A stretch of 44,614 bases of DNA from Lachnospiraceae bacterium (GTDB taxonomy: Bacteria > Bacillota > Clostridia > Lachnospirales > Lachnospiraceae): assembly GCA_014799405.1 (NCBI GenBank), contig JAAVIA010000055.1, forward strand, positions 1-44,614, given 5' to 3'. Of this stretch, positions 1 to 8,331 are shown piece after piece (the first letter of the stretch is position 1; each line of letters begins with the position of its first letter). Position numbers and translations under genes: made by a program. The notes beneath the pieces were generated by a model. It was not told the DNA's origin, searched no databases, and saw only the letters and a program-made list of their open reading frames with translations.

Positions 1-156
1 AATGAGTGCTATGTTCTTTGTGGACATGAAAACATCTACAGCCTCCTCACCATTTGAAGCTTCCAAAACAACAAAGCCCTCCTTTACGAGAAAGTCCTTT
101 ACAAGCTTCCTCATACGGCTTTCATCATCTACAACAAGAATTTTTAACCCCTCCAT
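1..156 (-). CDS. Response regulator, N-terminal receiver fragment (runs off the window)
   Basis: The reverse strand from the ATG at 156 gives 52 codons that begin MEGLKILVVDDESRMRKL, a typical receiver-domain start. It shows the hydrophobic beta-1 strand followed by the acidic Asp pair (VVDDE) and the VLEASNGEEAVDVF helix/strand pattern. A strong ribosome site (AAAGGAGGCGCC) precedes the ATG. The phospho-acceptor Asp and the whole output domain lie outside the window, so the subfamily (OmpR, LuxR or other) and the partner kinase cannot be stated. The plus-strand ORF listed at 2-217 is its antisense shadow. Confidence 0.85.
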   Translation of the reverse strand, partial: MEGLKILVVDDESRMRKLVKDFLVKEGFVVLEASNGEEAVDVFMSTKNIALI

Positions 157-232
157 AAAGGCGCCTCCTTTGATAGGTGAAATAATTAAATATTATTATA
201 TTTCAACTTTATGTTAAAAATGTGAAATCCTA

Positions 233-793
233 TCACTTATAATATTCTTTTTCAAGCTCAAGCAGCTTATCCTCCCTGATGGTAAGCTCCTCCTCCCATT
301 TTTGCAGTCTCTCCTCCCATGCAGAATATTTATCCAGAACCTTTTCCTCAGCATTAAAATATCCTACATTTTTGTTGGTTGCCATAATAAATATCATTCC
401 CACTATGACGATTATCATGGAAACCATTGCAAGGATAAGTCTGTTTTTTGTCATGCTCTGTTTATCATACTTCTTCTGCAACTCCATATACTGCCTGTTC
501 TGTTCACTGCGGCTTTTCACCTCACCTGACGAAACAACCGGTACATATGCCACGCTTACATTATCGTTACCCTCCTTGAGAAATGTCCTTAGCTCATAGA
601 GGAAAGTAAGACCAACCGGAGTTTGAAAATATCTTTTTGAGACAAGCCTGGTATAAAGGCTGGTAACATTTTCCTGATTATTCATATCGATTTTCTGTTT
701 AAGCTCTTTTATTGTTTCATACTCTTTTTTTGCTTTATCAAATTCTCTTTTACTTCTGAAAATAAATCCGTCTACGACAAGCTTATCATCCAT
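233..793 (-). CDS. Membrane-anchored coiled-coil protein of unknown function
   Basis: I do not recognise a family for this 186-residue protein. Residues about 1-40 are charged and helical. A middle region (40-95) looks folded and has aromatic residues. One hydrophobic segment at about 118-138 is a clear membrane span, followed by a Glu/Lys-rich helix (150-186) likely to form a coiled coil. There is no signal-peptide cleavage site. The start is supported by AAGGAGG seven bases before the ATG. It lies just upstream of the response-regulator gene on the same strand, with a 76-base gap and no strong terminator between them, so cotranscription is possible. A role as a signalling accessory protein would be a guess. 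Confidence 0.7.
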   Translation of the reverse strand: MDDKLVVDGFIFRSKREFDKAKKEYETIKELKQKIDMNNQENVTSLYTRLVSKRYFQTPVGLTFLYELRTFLKEGNDNVSVAYVPVVSSGEVKSRSEQNRQYMELQKKYDKQSMTKNRLILAMVSMIIVIVGMIFIMATNKNVGYFNAEEKVLDKYSAWEERLQKWEEELTIREDKLLELEKEYYK

Positions 794-832
794 TATTTTT
801 CCTCCTTACATTTTCCAGAAATATAGGAAACA

Positions 833-940
833 AAAAAGAGTTGTCGCAGTAAGAATTTAAGACACATAGTTGTTTACCCAGGACAATCCCTCTTTTATTT
901 TATATGTGTCTTAAATTCTTACTGCAACAGCCCCCTTTTT
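833..940. repeat. Long perfect inverted repeat; terminator-like or MITE-like element
   Basis: A 23-bp arm at 846-868 is perfectly complementary to 903-925, with a 34-base loop. The outer flanks (GTTGTC / AACAGC) extend the pairing imperfectly. Read on the minus strand it follows the lipoprotein gene and ends in a T-rich run, so it can act as a rho-independent terminator. The stem is unusually long for a terminator. About 75 bp of the left arm and loop are clearly similar to sequence at 44414-44488, so this is a dispersed repeat and not just a local hairpin. Confidence 0.8.
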
Positions 941-945
941 GTAAT

Positions 946-1485
946 CTACTGTGCATCTGTCGAAGTACTTAAACTTAAATTACCATAAACCGTTATATTA
1001 TTTTCGGCAGCAAGTGCTTTAAGCTCCTGTTCATACTGTGCAAGGTATATTTCAGACTGGTTAATCATTTCCGAAGCATCTGTCAAATAGTCTGAATTTT
1101 CTTCTTTTATTGCAAGAACAACCTTATTCATCGCATCATACTGAAGCTGGCACGAAAGGGAATATAGCTCCTTTAAATCCTTAACCTCGTCCGTAACCGT
1201 TTTAATGGCATCCAACTCATCCATATATGTTTTCATACTTGGAATTGCTGTTGTTTCCATATCATTTAAGAAAATTCTTATATCAACATTTTCATTTTCA
1301 AAATATGAATTATAAATATTTATTGCCGTATTTTTTTTGTCCTCTATTGCAGGTAATTCCTTATTTACAAAATTAAGAACATCCGATTTCACGTCAGATT
1401 TTTTTTCTTTTTCCTTTTTACCGCACCCTACTGCAAGTAGAACAATCATTACCATCATGAACAGTGCATATATTTTCTTCTTCAT
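946..1485 (-). CDS. Small lipoprotein of unknown function
   Basis: This 179-residue product begins MKKKIYALFMMVMIVLLAVGCGKK: basic N-terminus, hydrophobic core and a lipobox-like AVGC cleaved before Cys, so it should be a lipid-anchored extracytoplasmic protein. A Lys/Glu/Asp-rich linker follows, then a mostly helical domain. I chose the ATG at 1485 instead of the ORF-track start at 1518 because GAGGAG sits eight bases upstream of it and the signal peptide then begins correctly. It follows trmD on the same strand, where rplS is found in many Firmicutes. The long inverted repeat lies directly downstream. I can name no substrate or partner. Confidence 0.8.
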   Translation of the reverse strand: MKKKIYALFMMVMIVLLAVGCGKKEKEKKSDVKSDVLNFVNKELPAIEDKKNTAINIYNSYFENENVDIRIFLNDMETTAIPSMKTYMDELDAIKTVTDEVKDLKELYSLSCQLQYDAMNKVVLAIKEENSDYLTDASEMINQSEIYLAQYEQELKALAAENNITVYGNLSLSTSTDAQ

Positions 1486-1597
1486 ATGTTTTCTCCTCAT
1501 AAACTTATCATACCACATTCGGTAACTGACTATTTTAATACCACATGATTATACATCAAAAAATTTACAAACACAAGTATTTAGTAAACTTACCATG

Positions 1598-2308
1598 TCA
1601 CTCTTTCCCATTTTTCGACATATATTTTTCATACAAATCAGGTCTTCTTTCCTTCGTTCTTATTAGCGACTGCTCATGTCTCCACTTTTCTATATTTTTG
1701 TGATGTCCCGAAAGAAGAACGGGAGGAACCTTCATTCCCATAAATTCCTCCGGCCTTGTATACTGGGGATATTCCAAAAGTCCGTCATAAAAGGATTCAA
1801 ATACCGCACTCTCATCACTTCCCAAAACACCCGGAACAAGTCTTGACACGGCGTCAACAATCACCATTGCAGGAAGTTCACCGCCTGTAAGCACAAAATC
1901 ACCTATAGACACGTTATCTGTAACTATAAGTTCAAGCACTCTCTCATCTATACCCTCATAATGTCCGCAGAGAATTATTAGATCTTCTTCTTCAGAAAAT
2001 TCCCTTGCCATATCCTGATTAAAAACCTTACCCTGCGGCGTCGTATAAATTACACGGGGTCTGTCTCTCTTACAATATTTTTCAATAACGTGAATATAAG
2101 ACTGATAAACGGGTTCTGCCTGCATAAGCATCCCTGCTCCGCCACCATAGGTATAATCGTCCACATGTCTTGATTTATTATTTGCAAAATCCCTTATGTT
2201 TACCACATTTGTATTTATTATGCCTTTCTCAATAGCCCTTCCTGTAATACTTTCTCCAAGACAGCCTTTTATCATGTCCGGAAAAAGCGTCAGTATATGA
2301 AAATTCAT
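1598..2308 (-). CDS. trmD: tRNA (guanine37-N1)-methyltransferase
   Basis: TrmD methylates G37 next to the anticodon of tRNAs reading CNN codons, which prevents +1 frameshifting. The 236-residue protein shows the SPOUT-family knot region [19 protein letters not shown], the early motif [15 protein letters not shown] and [10 protein letters not shown]. Length matches the family. I place the start at the ATG at 2308 ([12 protein letters not shown]), one base after the rimM stop. The ORF-track start at 2317 is a TTG inside rimM. Tight coupling to rimM is the standard arrangement in this operon. Confidence 0.97.
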   Translation of the reverse strand: MNFHILTLFPDMIKGCLGESITGRAIEKGIINTNVVNIRDFANNKSRHVDDYTYGGGAGMLMQAEPVYQSYIHVIEKYCKRDRPRVIYTTPQGKVFNQDMAREFSEEEDLIILCGHYEGIDERVLELIVTDNVSIGDFVLTGGELPAMVIVDAVSRLVPGVLGSDESAVFESFYDGLLEYPQYTRPEEFMGMKVPPVLLSGHHKNIEKWRHEQSLIRTKERRPDLYEKYMSKNGKE

Positions 2309-2309
2309 T

Positions 2310-2819
2310 TTAATCAAGCATTCCTTTCATCAGCTTAACAATAACCTTCTTGTTTTCCGTATCAATCTCAATAACACAGTCGTTTATAACAGGCACAAGA
2401 AGCTCCTTACCATTTTCCATAGCTACTATAAATACATCGTTTGCACCAGTCTGAAGTACATCATTAACCGTCCCCAAATGACTGCCGTTATCCTCATACA
2501 CATCAGAACCTATGACATCCGAAATATAATACTCTCCTTCCTCAAGAGGAACTGCATCCTTCCTTGAAACATATATATCACAATTCCTGAATGCTTCAAC
2601 CTCATTTATATCATCATATCCCACAAATGATAAAATAACTAAATTTTTAAAAAATTTACAGGATTTTTTTTCTGCTTCTATATCCCCTTTTTTTGTCCTT
2701 ATAATACATTTTTTTAACTTTTTGAATCGCCTTGCGTCATCAGTGGTAGGAAAAACCTTTACCTCCCCCTTTAAACCGTGAGGTTTTGTTATAACTCCTA
2801 TCCTAAAAAATTCTTCCAT
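2310..2819 (-). CDS. rimM: Ribosome maturation factor RimM
   Basis: RimM assists 16S rRNA processing and 30S head assembly by binding ribosomal protein S19. The 169-residue sequence starts with the family signature [17 protein letters not shown]. It has an N-terminal RimM barrel (about 1-85) and a C-terminal PRC-barrel region ([19 protein letters not shown]...LLVPVI). The start has GGGAG six bases upstream. It is followed by trmD with a one-base gap, and a small hairpin separates it from khpA upstream. Confidence 0.96.
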   Translation of the reverse strand: MEEFFRIGVITKPHGLKGEVKVFPTTDDARRFKKLKKCIIRTKKGDIEAEKKSCKFFKNLVILSFVGYDDINEVEAFRNCDIYVSRKDAVPLEEGEYYISDVIGSDVYEDNGSHLGTVNDVLQTGANDVFIVAMENGKELLVPVINDCVIEIDTENKKVIVKLMKGMLD

Positions 2820-2840
2820 ATTTTCTCCCGTTAAAATATT

Positions 2841-2864
2841 TAAGGGCTGTCGCAGCAGCCCTTA
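2841..2864 (-). other. Intra-operon hairpin between khpA and rimM
   Basis: A perfect 9-bp stem (TAAGGGCTG / CAGCCCTTA) with a 6-base loop lies between the khpA stop and the rimM start. On the transcribed strand it is followed by AAATATTTTAAC, not a real T-run, so it is better read as an attenuator or mRNA-processing/stability hairpin than as a full terminator. Its arm resembles the GGGCTGTCGCA arm of other terminators in this window. Confidence 0.6.
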
Positions 2865-2871
2865 CACCTTC

Positions 2872-3099
2872 TTATTTGATGTCTACAATTACCTTCTTGT
2901 CACCCTTTGACGCTGCTGCTTTCACAACAGTACGAATGGACTTGGCTATCCTTCCCTGTTTTCCAATAACCTTACCCATATCATCTGGTGCAACCTTAAG
3001 CTCAATTGTAATGGTATCTTCACTGATTGTCTCATTTACAACAACTTCTTCTGGGCAATCAACAAGAGATTTTGCTATAAATTCTACTAATTCCTTCAA
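2872..3099 (-). CDS. khpA: KH-domain RNA-binding protein KhpA
   Basis: This single KH domain carries the GxxG loop in MGKVIGKQGRIAKSIR. In other Firmicutes KhpA pairs with KhpB and binds RNAs that affect cell division and elongation. The ORF track starts at 3138, inside rpsP. I place the start at TTG 3099, giving LKELVEFIAKSLVD, which matches the usual KhpA N-terminus. GGGAGGTG sits eight bases upstream of this TTG, and the resulting 75 residues are the normal family length. It lies between rpsP and rimM, its common position. Confidence 0.93.
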   Translation of the reverse strand: MKELVEFIAKSLVDCPEEVVVNETISEDTITIELKVAPDDMGKVIGKQGRIAKSIRTVVKAAASKGDKKVIVDIK

Positions 3100-3118
3100 A
3101 AAACGCACCTCCCTTGTA

Positions 3119-3364
3119 TTACTTTTCGATACCTGCATGTTTTAAAAGCTTAGCAACTGTCTCTGTAGGCTGTGCGCCATTTGCAAGCCATTTCTTAGCT
3201 GCGTCCGCATCAATCTTTATAGCTGCAGGCTCCTGATTTGGGTCGTAAGTACCTATCTCATCGATAAATCTACCGTCTCTAGGTGACCTAGAATCTGCTA
3301 CGATTACTCTATAAAAAGGATGCTTCTTGTATCCCATTCTTCTAAGTCTGATTTTTACTGCCAT
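3119..3364 (-). CDS. rpsP: 30S ribosomal protein S16
   Basis: The 81-residue protein begins [20 protein letters not shown] and contains the family motif [22 protein letters not shown]16 is an assembly protein of the small-subunit body. The start follows AAGGAGGTG at ideal spacing. It belongs to the ylxM-ffh-rpsP-khpA-rimM-trmD operon. Confidence 0.98.
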   Translation of the reverse strand: MAVKIRLRRMGYKKHPFYRVIVADSRSPRDGRFIDEIGTYDPNQEPAAIKIDADAAKKWLANGAQPTETVAKLLKHAGIEK

Positions 3365-3411
3365 ATTTTCACCTCCTTAAAAAATATTATCTATAATAGT
3401 AAAATCTATTA

Positions 3412-4758
3412 TCAGAGTCCAAAGGGCAGTTTAAAACCGCCTTTCTTCTTTCCACCCATAAGACCTGACATCTGCTTCATCATCTTTCTTGACTGCTCAA
3501 GCTGCTTTATAAGCTTGTTTACCTCACTTATGGGAACCCCTGCGCCATCGGCAATTCTTTTTTTCCTGCTTGGATTTATTATATCGGGATTGCTTCTCTC
3601 CTTCGGCGTCATGGAAAGAATTATCGCTCTCGGCATGCTGATGGCATTGTCGTCTATTTCAATGTTTTTAAGCTGTTTGTTTGAATTAAAGCCAGGGAGC
3701 ATACTAAGAAGGCTGTTCATTCCACCCATTTTTTCCATCTGCTCCATATTGTCAAGAAGGTCGTTAAAATCAAAGCTTGCCTTCTTGATTTTCTGCTCCA
3801 TCTCCCTTGCCTTTTCCTCATCAATGGCATTTTGCGCCTTCTCTATAAGGCTTTCCACATCACCCATACCGAGAATACGGCTGGCCATACGCTCAGGATA
3901 AAACTGCTCCAAATCCTCAAGCTTCTCACCCATGCCGGCAAATAAAATCGGCTTTCCCGTTACAGCCTTTATGGAAAGTGCGGCACCGCCTCTCGTATCG
4001 CCGTCCAGCTTTGTGAGAATAACGCCGTCTATGCCAATTTTATCATTAAACGAGGTTGCTACATTTACAGCATCCTGACCTGTCATGGCATCTACGGTAA
4101 GTATTGTGTATGTTACAGAAATATTTTCCTTTATGTCTATAAGCTCATTCATCATGTCCTCATCAACATGAAGACGTCCTGCTGTATCTAAAAAAACGAG
4201 ATTGAGATTGTTCTTCTCCGCATGTTCTATAGCTGCCTTTGCAATATTTACAGGCTTATGTCCGTCTCCCATGGAAAATACCGGAACTCCAACCTTTTCA
4301 CCATTTATTTCAAGCTGTTTAATAGCCGCAGGCCGGTAAACATCACATGCCACAAGAAGGGGTTTTTTTCCTTTTTTTACATACTGTCCCGCAAGCTTGG
4401 CAACTGTCGTTGTCTTACCTGCACCCTGAAGTCCACACATCATAATTACAGTCACTTCATTTGAAGGAAGAAGCTTAAGCTCCGTTGTTTCTGAGCCCAT
4501 AAGCTTATCCATTTCCTCTTTGACTATCTTTATAACCATCTGCCCCGGATTCAGTCCCTTAAGAACCTCCTCACCGACAGCTCTCTCACTCACCGAATTA
4601 ATAAACTGCTTTACAACCTTAAAGTTTACGTCAGCCTCAAGGAGCGCCCTTTTTACCTCCTTCATGGCTTCCTTAACGTCAGCCTCAGTAAGCATACCCT
4701 TGCTTCTAAGCTTTTTAAATACGTTTTGCAGTTTGTCCGTCAGACTGTCAAAAGCCAT
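3412..4758 (-). CDS. ffh: Signal recognition particle GTPase Ffh
   Basis: Ffh is the protein core of SRP. It binds signal sequences and 4.5S/scRNA and docks with FtsY to deliver membrane proteins. At 448 residues it has the usual length. Visible domains are the N helical bundle (1-90), the G domain with P-loop GLQGAGKTTTVAKLAG, DTAGRLHVDEDMM and TKLDGDTRGG, and the Met-rich M domain (about 320-448) with the RNA-binding stretch SNPDIINPSRKKRIADGAG. It is preceded by ylxM, its conserved partner gene, and followed by rpsP. Confidence 0.98.
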   Translation of the reverse strand: MAFDSLTDKLQNVFKKLRSKGMLTEADVKEAMKEVKRALLEADVNFKVVKQFINSVSERAVGEEVLKGLNPGQMVIKIVKEEMDKLMGSETTELKLLPSNEVTVIMMCGLQGAGKTTTVAKLAGQYVKKGKKPLLVACDVYRPAAIKQLEINGEKVGVPVFSMGDGHKPVNIAKAAIEHAEKNNLNLVFLDTAGRLHVDEDMMNELIDIKENISVTYTILTVDAMTGQDAVNVATSFNDKIGIDGVILTKLDGDTRGGAALSIKAVTGKPILFAGMGEKLEDLEQFYPERMASRILGMGDVESLIEKAQNAIDEEKAREMEQKIKKASFDFNDLLDNMEQMEKMGGMNSLLSMLPGFNSNKQLKNIEIDDNAISMPRAIILSMTPKERSNPDIINPSRKKRIADGAGVPISEVNKLIKQLEQSRKMMKQMSGLMGGKKKGGFKLPFGL

Positions 4759-4792
4759 GCGATACCTCCTGATAAATATTTTTTAATATATT

Positions 4793-5149
4793 CTAAAATT
4801 CATCCAAAAGCTCGTCAGTAAGCATACTAAGCTCGTCAAGAGTGTCATTCAGTTCAGGATTTGTGTTTTTCCCTTTAATATCCATAACCCTGCATTTTAT
4901 GTTTTCTGTTTTTTCTCTTGCTTTTACAAACCTCTCCACAAGCTTAAGCTTAGCTTCGTAATCCTCAAGTATTTTGTCACAGCGCTTTATCATATCATAG
5001 ACACCCTGTCTTGATATGCCATTTAAGCCTGCTATCTCGGAATATGACAAATCGTTCATAGTAACATCTTCGTATATGCTCTTTTGATGCTCCGTCAAAA
5101 GCTCACCGTAAAAATCGTAGAGCAATGACTGTCTGACTATTTTTTCCAT
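4793..5149 (-). CDS. ylxM: YlxM/p13-family helix-turn-helix protein, SRP-associated
   Basis: The 118-residue protein resembles UPF0122/YlxM proteins: MEKIVRQSLLYDFYGELLTEHQ, then a sigma-region-4-like helix-turn-helix (LSYSEIAGLNGISRQGVYDMIKRC) and a helical tail. In streptococci and Bacillus this protein is linked to SRP function. I use the ATG at 5149; the track start at 5161 is a GTG overlapping the AGGTGG ribosome site. It is the first gene of the operon, directly behind a good promoter at 5195-5223. Confidence 0.9.
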   Translation of the reverse strand: MEKIVRQSLLYDFYGELLTEHQKSIYEDVTMNDLSYSEIAGLNGISRQGVYDMIKRCDKILEDYEAKLKLVERFVKAREKTENIKCRVMDIKGKNTNPELNDTLDELSMLTDELLDEF

Positions 5150-5194
5150 ATCCCACACCACCTGTAAAGTTATTTTGCTTTACAAACCTTATGT

Positions 5195-5223
5195 ATCATA
5201 AAACATGCATGCCTACTTGTCAA
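5195..5223 (-). promoter_or_regulatory. Promoter of the ylxM-ffh-rpsP-khpA-rimM-trmD operon
   Basis: On the minus strand TTGACA and TATGAT are separated by exactly 17 bases. This gives a leader of about 40 bases before the ylxM ATG. The leader contains a 7-bp inverted repeat (CTTTACA / TGTAAAG, 5163-5184). Confidence 0.8.
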
Positions 5224-5334
5224 GTGTTTTTTCTTGACAGATATGAAGAATTATTTTCATAAAATAACATTGTACCTGTCATTTATCACACTACGACACA
5301 TATAATATAACAACGTCATTTTAGGATTTTATTT

Positions 5335-6573
5335 ATGGATTCAAATAACATCGACACAGGAAAATTAAGAATAAATGTCACAGGACCTGAGGGTATTGTT
5401 CCCATTAGTGATGCAAGTATTCAAATTGCAAATACAGGAACCCCAAATACAGTTTTGGAAACGATTAATACAGATACAAATGGTAACACCGAAACCATAG
5501 ACCTTGCGGCACCTCCCATAGAATACAGCATGGAGCCTACGGACAATCAGCCTTACTCTGAATACAACATAAGGATAAATGCTCCCGGCTATTCGGAGCA
5601 ATTAATAACTGGTGTTCAGATTTTTTCCACACAGGTAGGTATACAGAATATAAGGCTCGTCCCAAATCCAAATGAACAGGACACATATGACCCTACCGTA
5701 ATCGGAGGCCATACCTTATGGGAATTTTACCCACCAAAAATTGCTGAAGCGGAAATCAAGCCTTTAAACGAGTCGGGGGAAATTGTTTTAAGACAGGTTG
5801 TTGTTCCCGAAACAATAGTCGTACATAACGGGACACCAAGCGATTCAACTGCAAAGGATTTTTATGTTCCATATTTGGATTATATAAAAAATGTGGCAAG
5901 CTGTGAGATATACTCCACATGGCCTGAGGCAACCATACAGGCAAATGTGCTCGCCATAATGTCATTTACACTAAATAGGGTTTACACCGAGTGGTACAGG
6001 AACAAGGGCTATAATTTTACAATAACCTCATCAACAGCCTATGACCACAAATGGATGGAAGGAAAAACAATATACGAAAGCATTGACCGAGTTGTTGACA
6101 GCCTTTACAACAATTTTCTTTCACGCCCCAACATTAAACAGCCTATTCTCACCCAATATTGTGATGGCAAACGGGTGTCCTGTCCAAACTGGATGACACA
6201 GTGGGGTTCAAAGGCGCTTGGAGATGACGGATATAAGGCAATAGATATTTTAAGATATTATTACGGCAGCGATATGTATATAAACTCCGCAGAAATTATA
6301 TCAGGCATACCTGCATCCTATCCGGGATACAATCTCACAAACGGTTCCTCCGGCGAGGCAGTCATTCAGATACAGGAGCAGTTAAACCGTATTGCACAGG
6401 TTTACAGTGCAATTCCCACCATAAATGTAGATGGAATATACGGCCCTGCCACTGCTAATGCAGTAAAAACGTTCCAAAAAGTATTTAACCTGCCACAGTC
6501 AGGAATCGTTGATTATTCTACATGGTATAAAATATCACAGATATACGTCGGTGTGACAAAAATTGGAAGCTAA
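5335..6573 (+). CDS. SpoIID-like / peptidoglycan-binding domain protein
   Basis: The 412-residue protein has three parts. Residues 9-108 look like a carboxypeptidase-regulatory or Ig-like beta domain. Residues about 160-320 resemble the SpoIID family, with conserved-looking VPYLDYIKNVASCEIYSTWP followed by a helix and a Thr/Ser/Tyr-rich stretch. Residues 336-403 are a clear PG_binding_1 domain (GSSGEAVIQIQEQLN, VDGIYGPATANAVKTFQ). SpoIID proteins cleave denuded glycan strands during engulfment, so cell-wall or spore-cortex work is the best guess. No signal peptide or membrane segment is visible, which is odd for a wall enzyme. The gene stands alone on the plus strand and ends in a terminator shared with ptsI. 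Confidence 0.72.
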   Translation: MDSNNIDTGKLRINVTGPEGIVPISDASIQIANTGTPNTVLETINTDTNGNTETIDLAAPPIEYSMEPTDNQPYSEYNIRINAPGYSEQLITGVQIFSTQVGIQNIRLVPNPNEQDTYDPTVIGGHTLWEFYPPKIAEAEIKPLNESGEIVLRQVVVPETIVVHNGTPSDSTAKDFYVPYLDYIKNVASCEIYSTWPEATIQANVLAIMSFTLNRVYTEWYRNKGYNFTITSSTAYDHKWMEGKTIYESIDRVVDSLYNNFLSRPNIKQPILTQYCDGKRVSCPNWMTQWGSKALGDDGYKAIDILRYYYGSDMYINSAEIISGIPASYPGYNLTNGSSGEAVIQIQEQLNRIAQVYSAIPTINVDGIYGPATANAVKTFQKVFNLPQSGIVDYSTWYKISQIYVGVTKIGS

Positions 6574-6603
6574 GCGACATAAATAACAAGAAAAAATAAT
6601 TTT

Positions 6604-6656
6604 TATGGGGCTGCCGCACTATGGATTTACCCGTATACGGCACGCCCCGTTTTTAT
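6604..6656. terminator. Bidirectional terminator between the SpoIID-like gene and ptsI
   Basis: GGGGCTGCCG pairs with CGGCACGCCCC (one bulged base) around a loop holding GGATTTAC, followed by a T-run on the plus strand and an A-run on the other side. It lies between two convergent genes. Its arm and loop resemble the repeat family at 833-940, 22574-22628 and 44414-44488. Confidence 0.8.
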
Positions 6657-6670
6657 AATATATGGGGTAT

Positions 6671-8305
6671 CTATTTTGCAAGGTCAGTATTTCTTACCTG
6701 ATTTCTAACCTTAAGCACAAAGCCCGGGGATACGGAAAGCTCGTCAATTCCCATCCTTAAGAACCGCTCCGTCAGCGATGTATCGGCTGCAAGCTCTCCA
6801 CAAATTCCTATCCATGCACCATTTTTATGGGCATTATCTGCTGCCATCTGAATCAATCTAAGTATCGCCTCGTGGTGCGTGTCACAGAAGCTTTCAATAT
6901 TCGGATTTTGCCTGTCACATGCAAGTGTATACTGTGTCAGGTCATTTGTTCCCACACTGAAGAAATCAACCATAGGCGCAAGCAAATCACTTATAACTGC
7001 TGCGGCAGGTGTCTCTATCATAATGCCAAGTTCAACATTTTCCGAATATTCAAGACCTTCCTCCTTAAGCTCCATCTTTACCTCATCACATACGGCCTTT
7101 ATTTTTTCAACCTCCGAAACGCTTGTAATCATAGGAAACATTATACCAAGATTGCCGTAAACAGAGGCACGATAAAGTGCCCTTAGCTGCGTTTTAAATA
7201 TATCGGGTCTTGTGAGACATATTCTTATTGCCCGATACCCAAGTGCAGGATTTTCCTCCTTGTCAAGGTTGAAATAATCAACCTGCTTATCTGCACCGAT
7301 ATCAAGTGTTCTTATAATAACCTTCTTGCCGGCCATGCTCTCAAGAACCTTTCTGTATGCAATAAGCTGCTGTTCCTCCGTAGGATAATCACTATTTTCA
7401 AGATAAAGAAACTCACTTCTGAAAAGCCCTATACCGCCTGCATCATTTAAAAGCACAGCCCCGATGTTGTCCACACCGCCTATATTAGCAAATATTTTTA
7501 TTTTCGTACCGTCTATGGTGACATTTTCTTTGCCCTTAAGCTCAAGAAGGAGCTTTTTCTTCTCATTATCCTCAGCCTGCTTTCTCTCCATAGCATCAAG
7601 CGTTTCATCATCAGGATTAACATATATCTCTCCCGTAAATCCATCAACTATGGCAAGCTCTCCGTCCTTTATATCATTAAGAAAATCCTCACCCACACCT
7701 ATAATTGCAGGAATATTCATGTTTCTTGCCAGTATTGCCGTGTGGGAATTGGAAGAACCATAAGCCGTTACAAACGCAAGAACATTATCCTTGTCAAGAG
7801 CTACAGTTTCACTTGGTGCAAGGTCATCGGCGCACACAATCATTTTACCGGTGACACCGTTCATGTTCGTGCTGTCAGAAGACAAATTCTTAATTATCCT
7901 GTTTGATATATCCTTCACGTCCGCAGACCTTGCCTGCATATAAGCATCGTCCATGGCAGCAAACATCTGGGCAAAATTATCCGAGGTTAGTGCCACAGCA
8001 TACTCTGCATTTACAAGCTGTGTTTCAATTATGCTTGAAATAGATTCGTTGTAATCCTCATCCTCAAGCATCATCATGTGGATTTCAAATATCTGGGCAT
8101 TTGTCTCTCCAACCTCTCTAAGCGCCTTCTCATATATATCTGAAAGCTCCTGATTGGAAATTTCCTTTGCCCTTTCCACTCTCTTTTTTTCTGCCTCCAC
8201 ATCCTCTATACGGGTACGTTTTACCGAAAGCTCCTGCCTCTTATATACCGATATTTTTCCTATGGCAACTGCTCCGTATACTCCTTTACCTTTATATTTG
8301 TTCAT
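6671..8305 (-). CDS. ptsI: Phosphoenolpyruvate-protein phosphotransferase (PTS enzyme I)
   Basis: Enzyme I takes phosphate from PEP and passes it to HPr, the first step of the cytoplasmic PTS relay. The 544-residue protein has the HPr-binding/phosphohistidine N-terminal half with active-site motif SNSHTAILARNMNIPAIIG and the PEP-binding TIM barrel (GIGLFRSEFLY, FFSVGTNDLTQYTLACDRQ, GICGELA). Length is typical. The start is the ATG at 8305, eight bases after AAGGGG; the track start at 8311 is a TTG. It is the last gene of the fructose operon, directly after ptsH. Confidence 0.97.
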   Translation of the reverse strand: MNKYKGKGVYGAVAIGKISVYKRQELSVKRTRIEDVEAEKKRVERAKEISNQELSDIYEKALREVGETNAQIFEIHMMMLEDEDYNESISSIIETQLVNAEYAVALTSDNFAQMFAAMDDAYMQARSADVKDISNRIIKNLSSDSTNMNGVTGKMIVCADDLAPSETVALDKDNVLAFVTAYGSSNSHTAILARNMNIPAIIGVGEDFLNDIKDGELAIVDGFTGEIYVNPDDETLDAMERKQAEDNEKKKLLLELKGKENVTIDGTKIKIFANIGGVDNIGAVLLNDAGGIGLFRSEFLYLENSDYPTEEQQLIAYRKVLESMAGKKVIIRTLDIGADKQVDYFNLDKEENPALGYRAIRICLTRPDIFKTQLRALYRASVYGNLGIMFPMITSVSEVEKIKAVCDEVKMELKEEGLEYSENVELGIMIETPAAAVISDLLAPMVDFFSVGTNDLTQYTLACDRQNPNIESFCDTHHEAILRLIQMAADNAHKNGAWIGICGELAADTSLTERFLRMGIDELSVSPGFVLKVRNQVRNTDLAK

Positions 8306-8331
8306 AAGCAAAACCCCTTTTCACTTTACAG

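Noticed and set aside
2-217. Plus-strand 71-residue ORF at the window start
   Set aside because: It is antisense to the receiver-domain gene, which has a good ribosome site and clear motifs.
833-940. Start of a CRISPR array
   Set aside because: Only one long inverted repeat is present; there are no regularly spaced direct repeats and no cas genes.
957-966. TGTCGAA core near the lipoprotein gene end, and similar cores in trmD and recX
   Set aside because: They lie inside coding sequence with no promoter nearby, so they are probably chance matches to the Spo0A box.
3320-3901. 193-residue plus-strand ORF over ffh
   Set aside because: It is the mirror of the conserved ffh and rpsP coding sequence and has no family resemblance or ribosome site.
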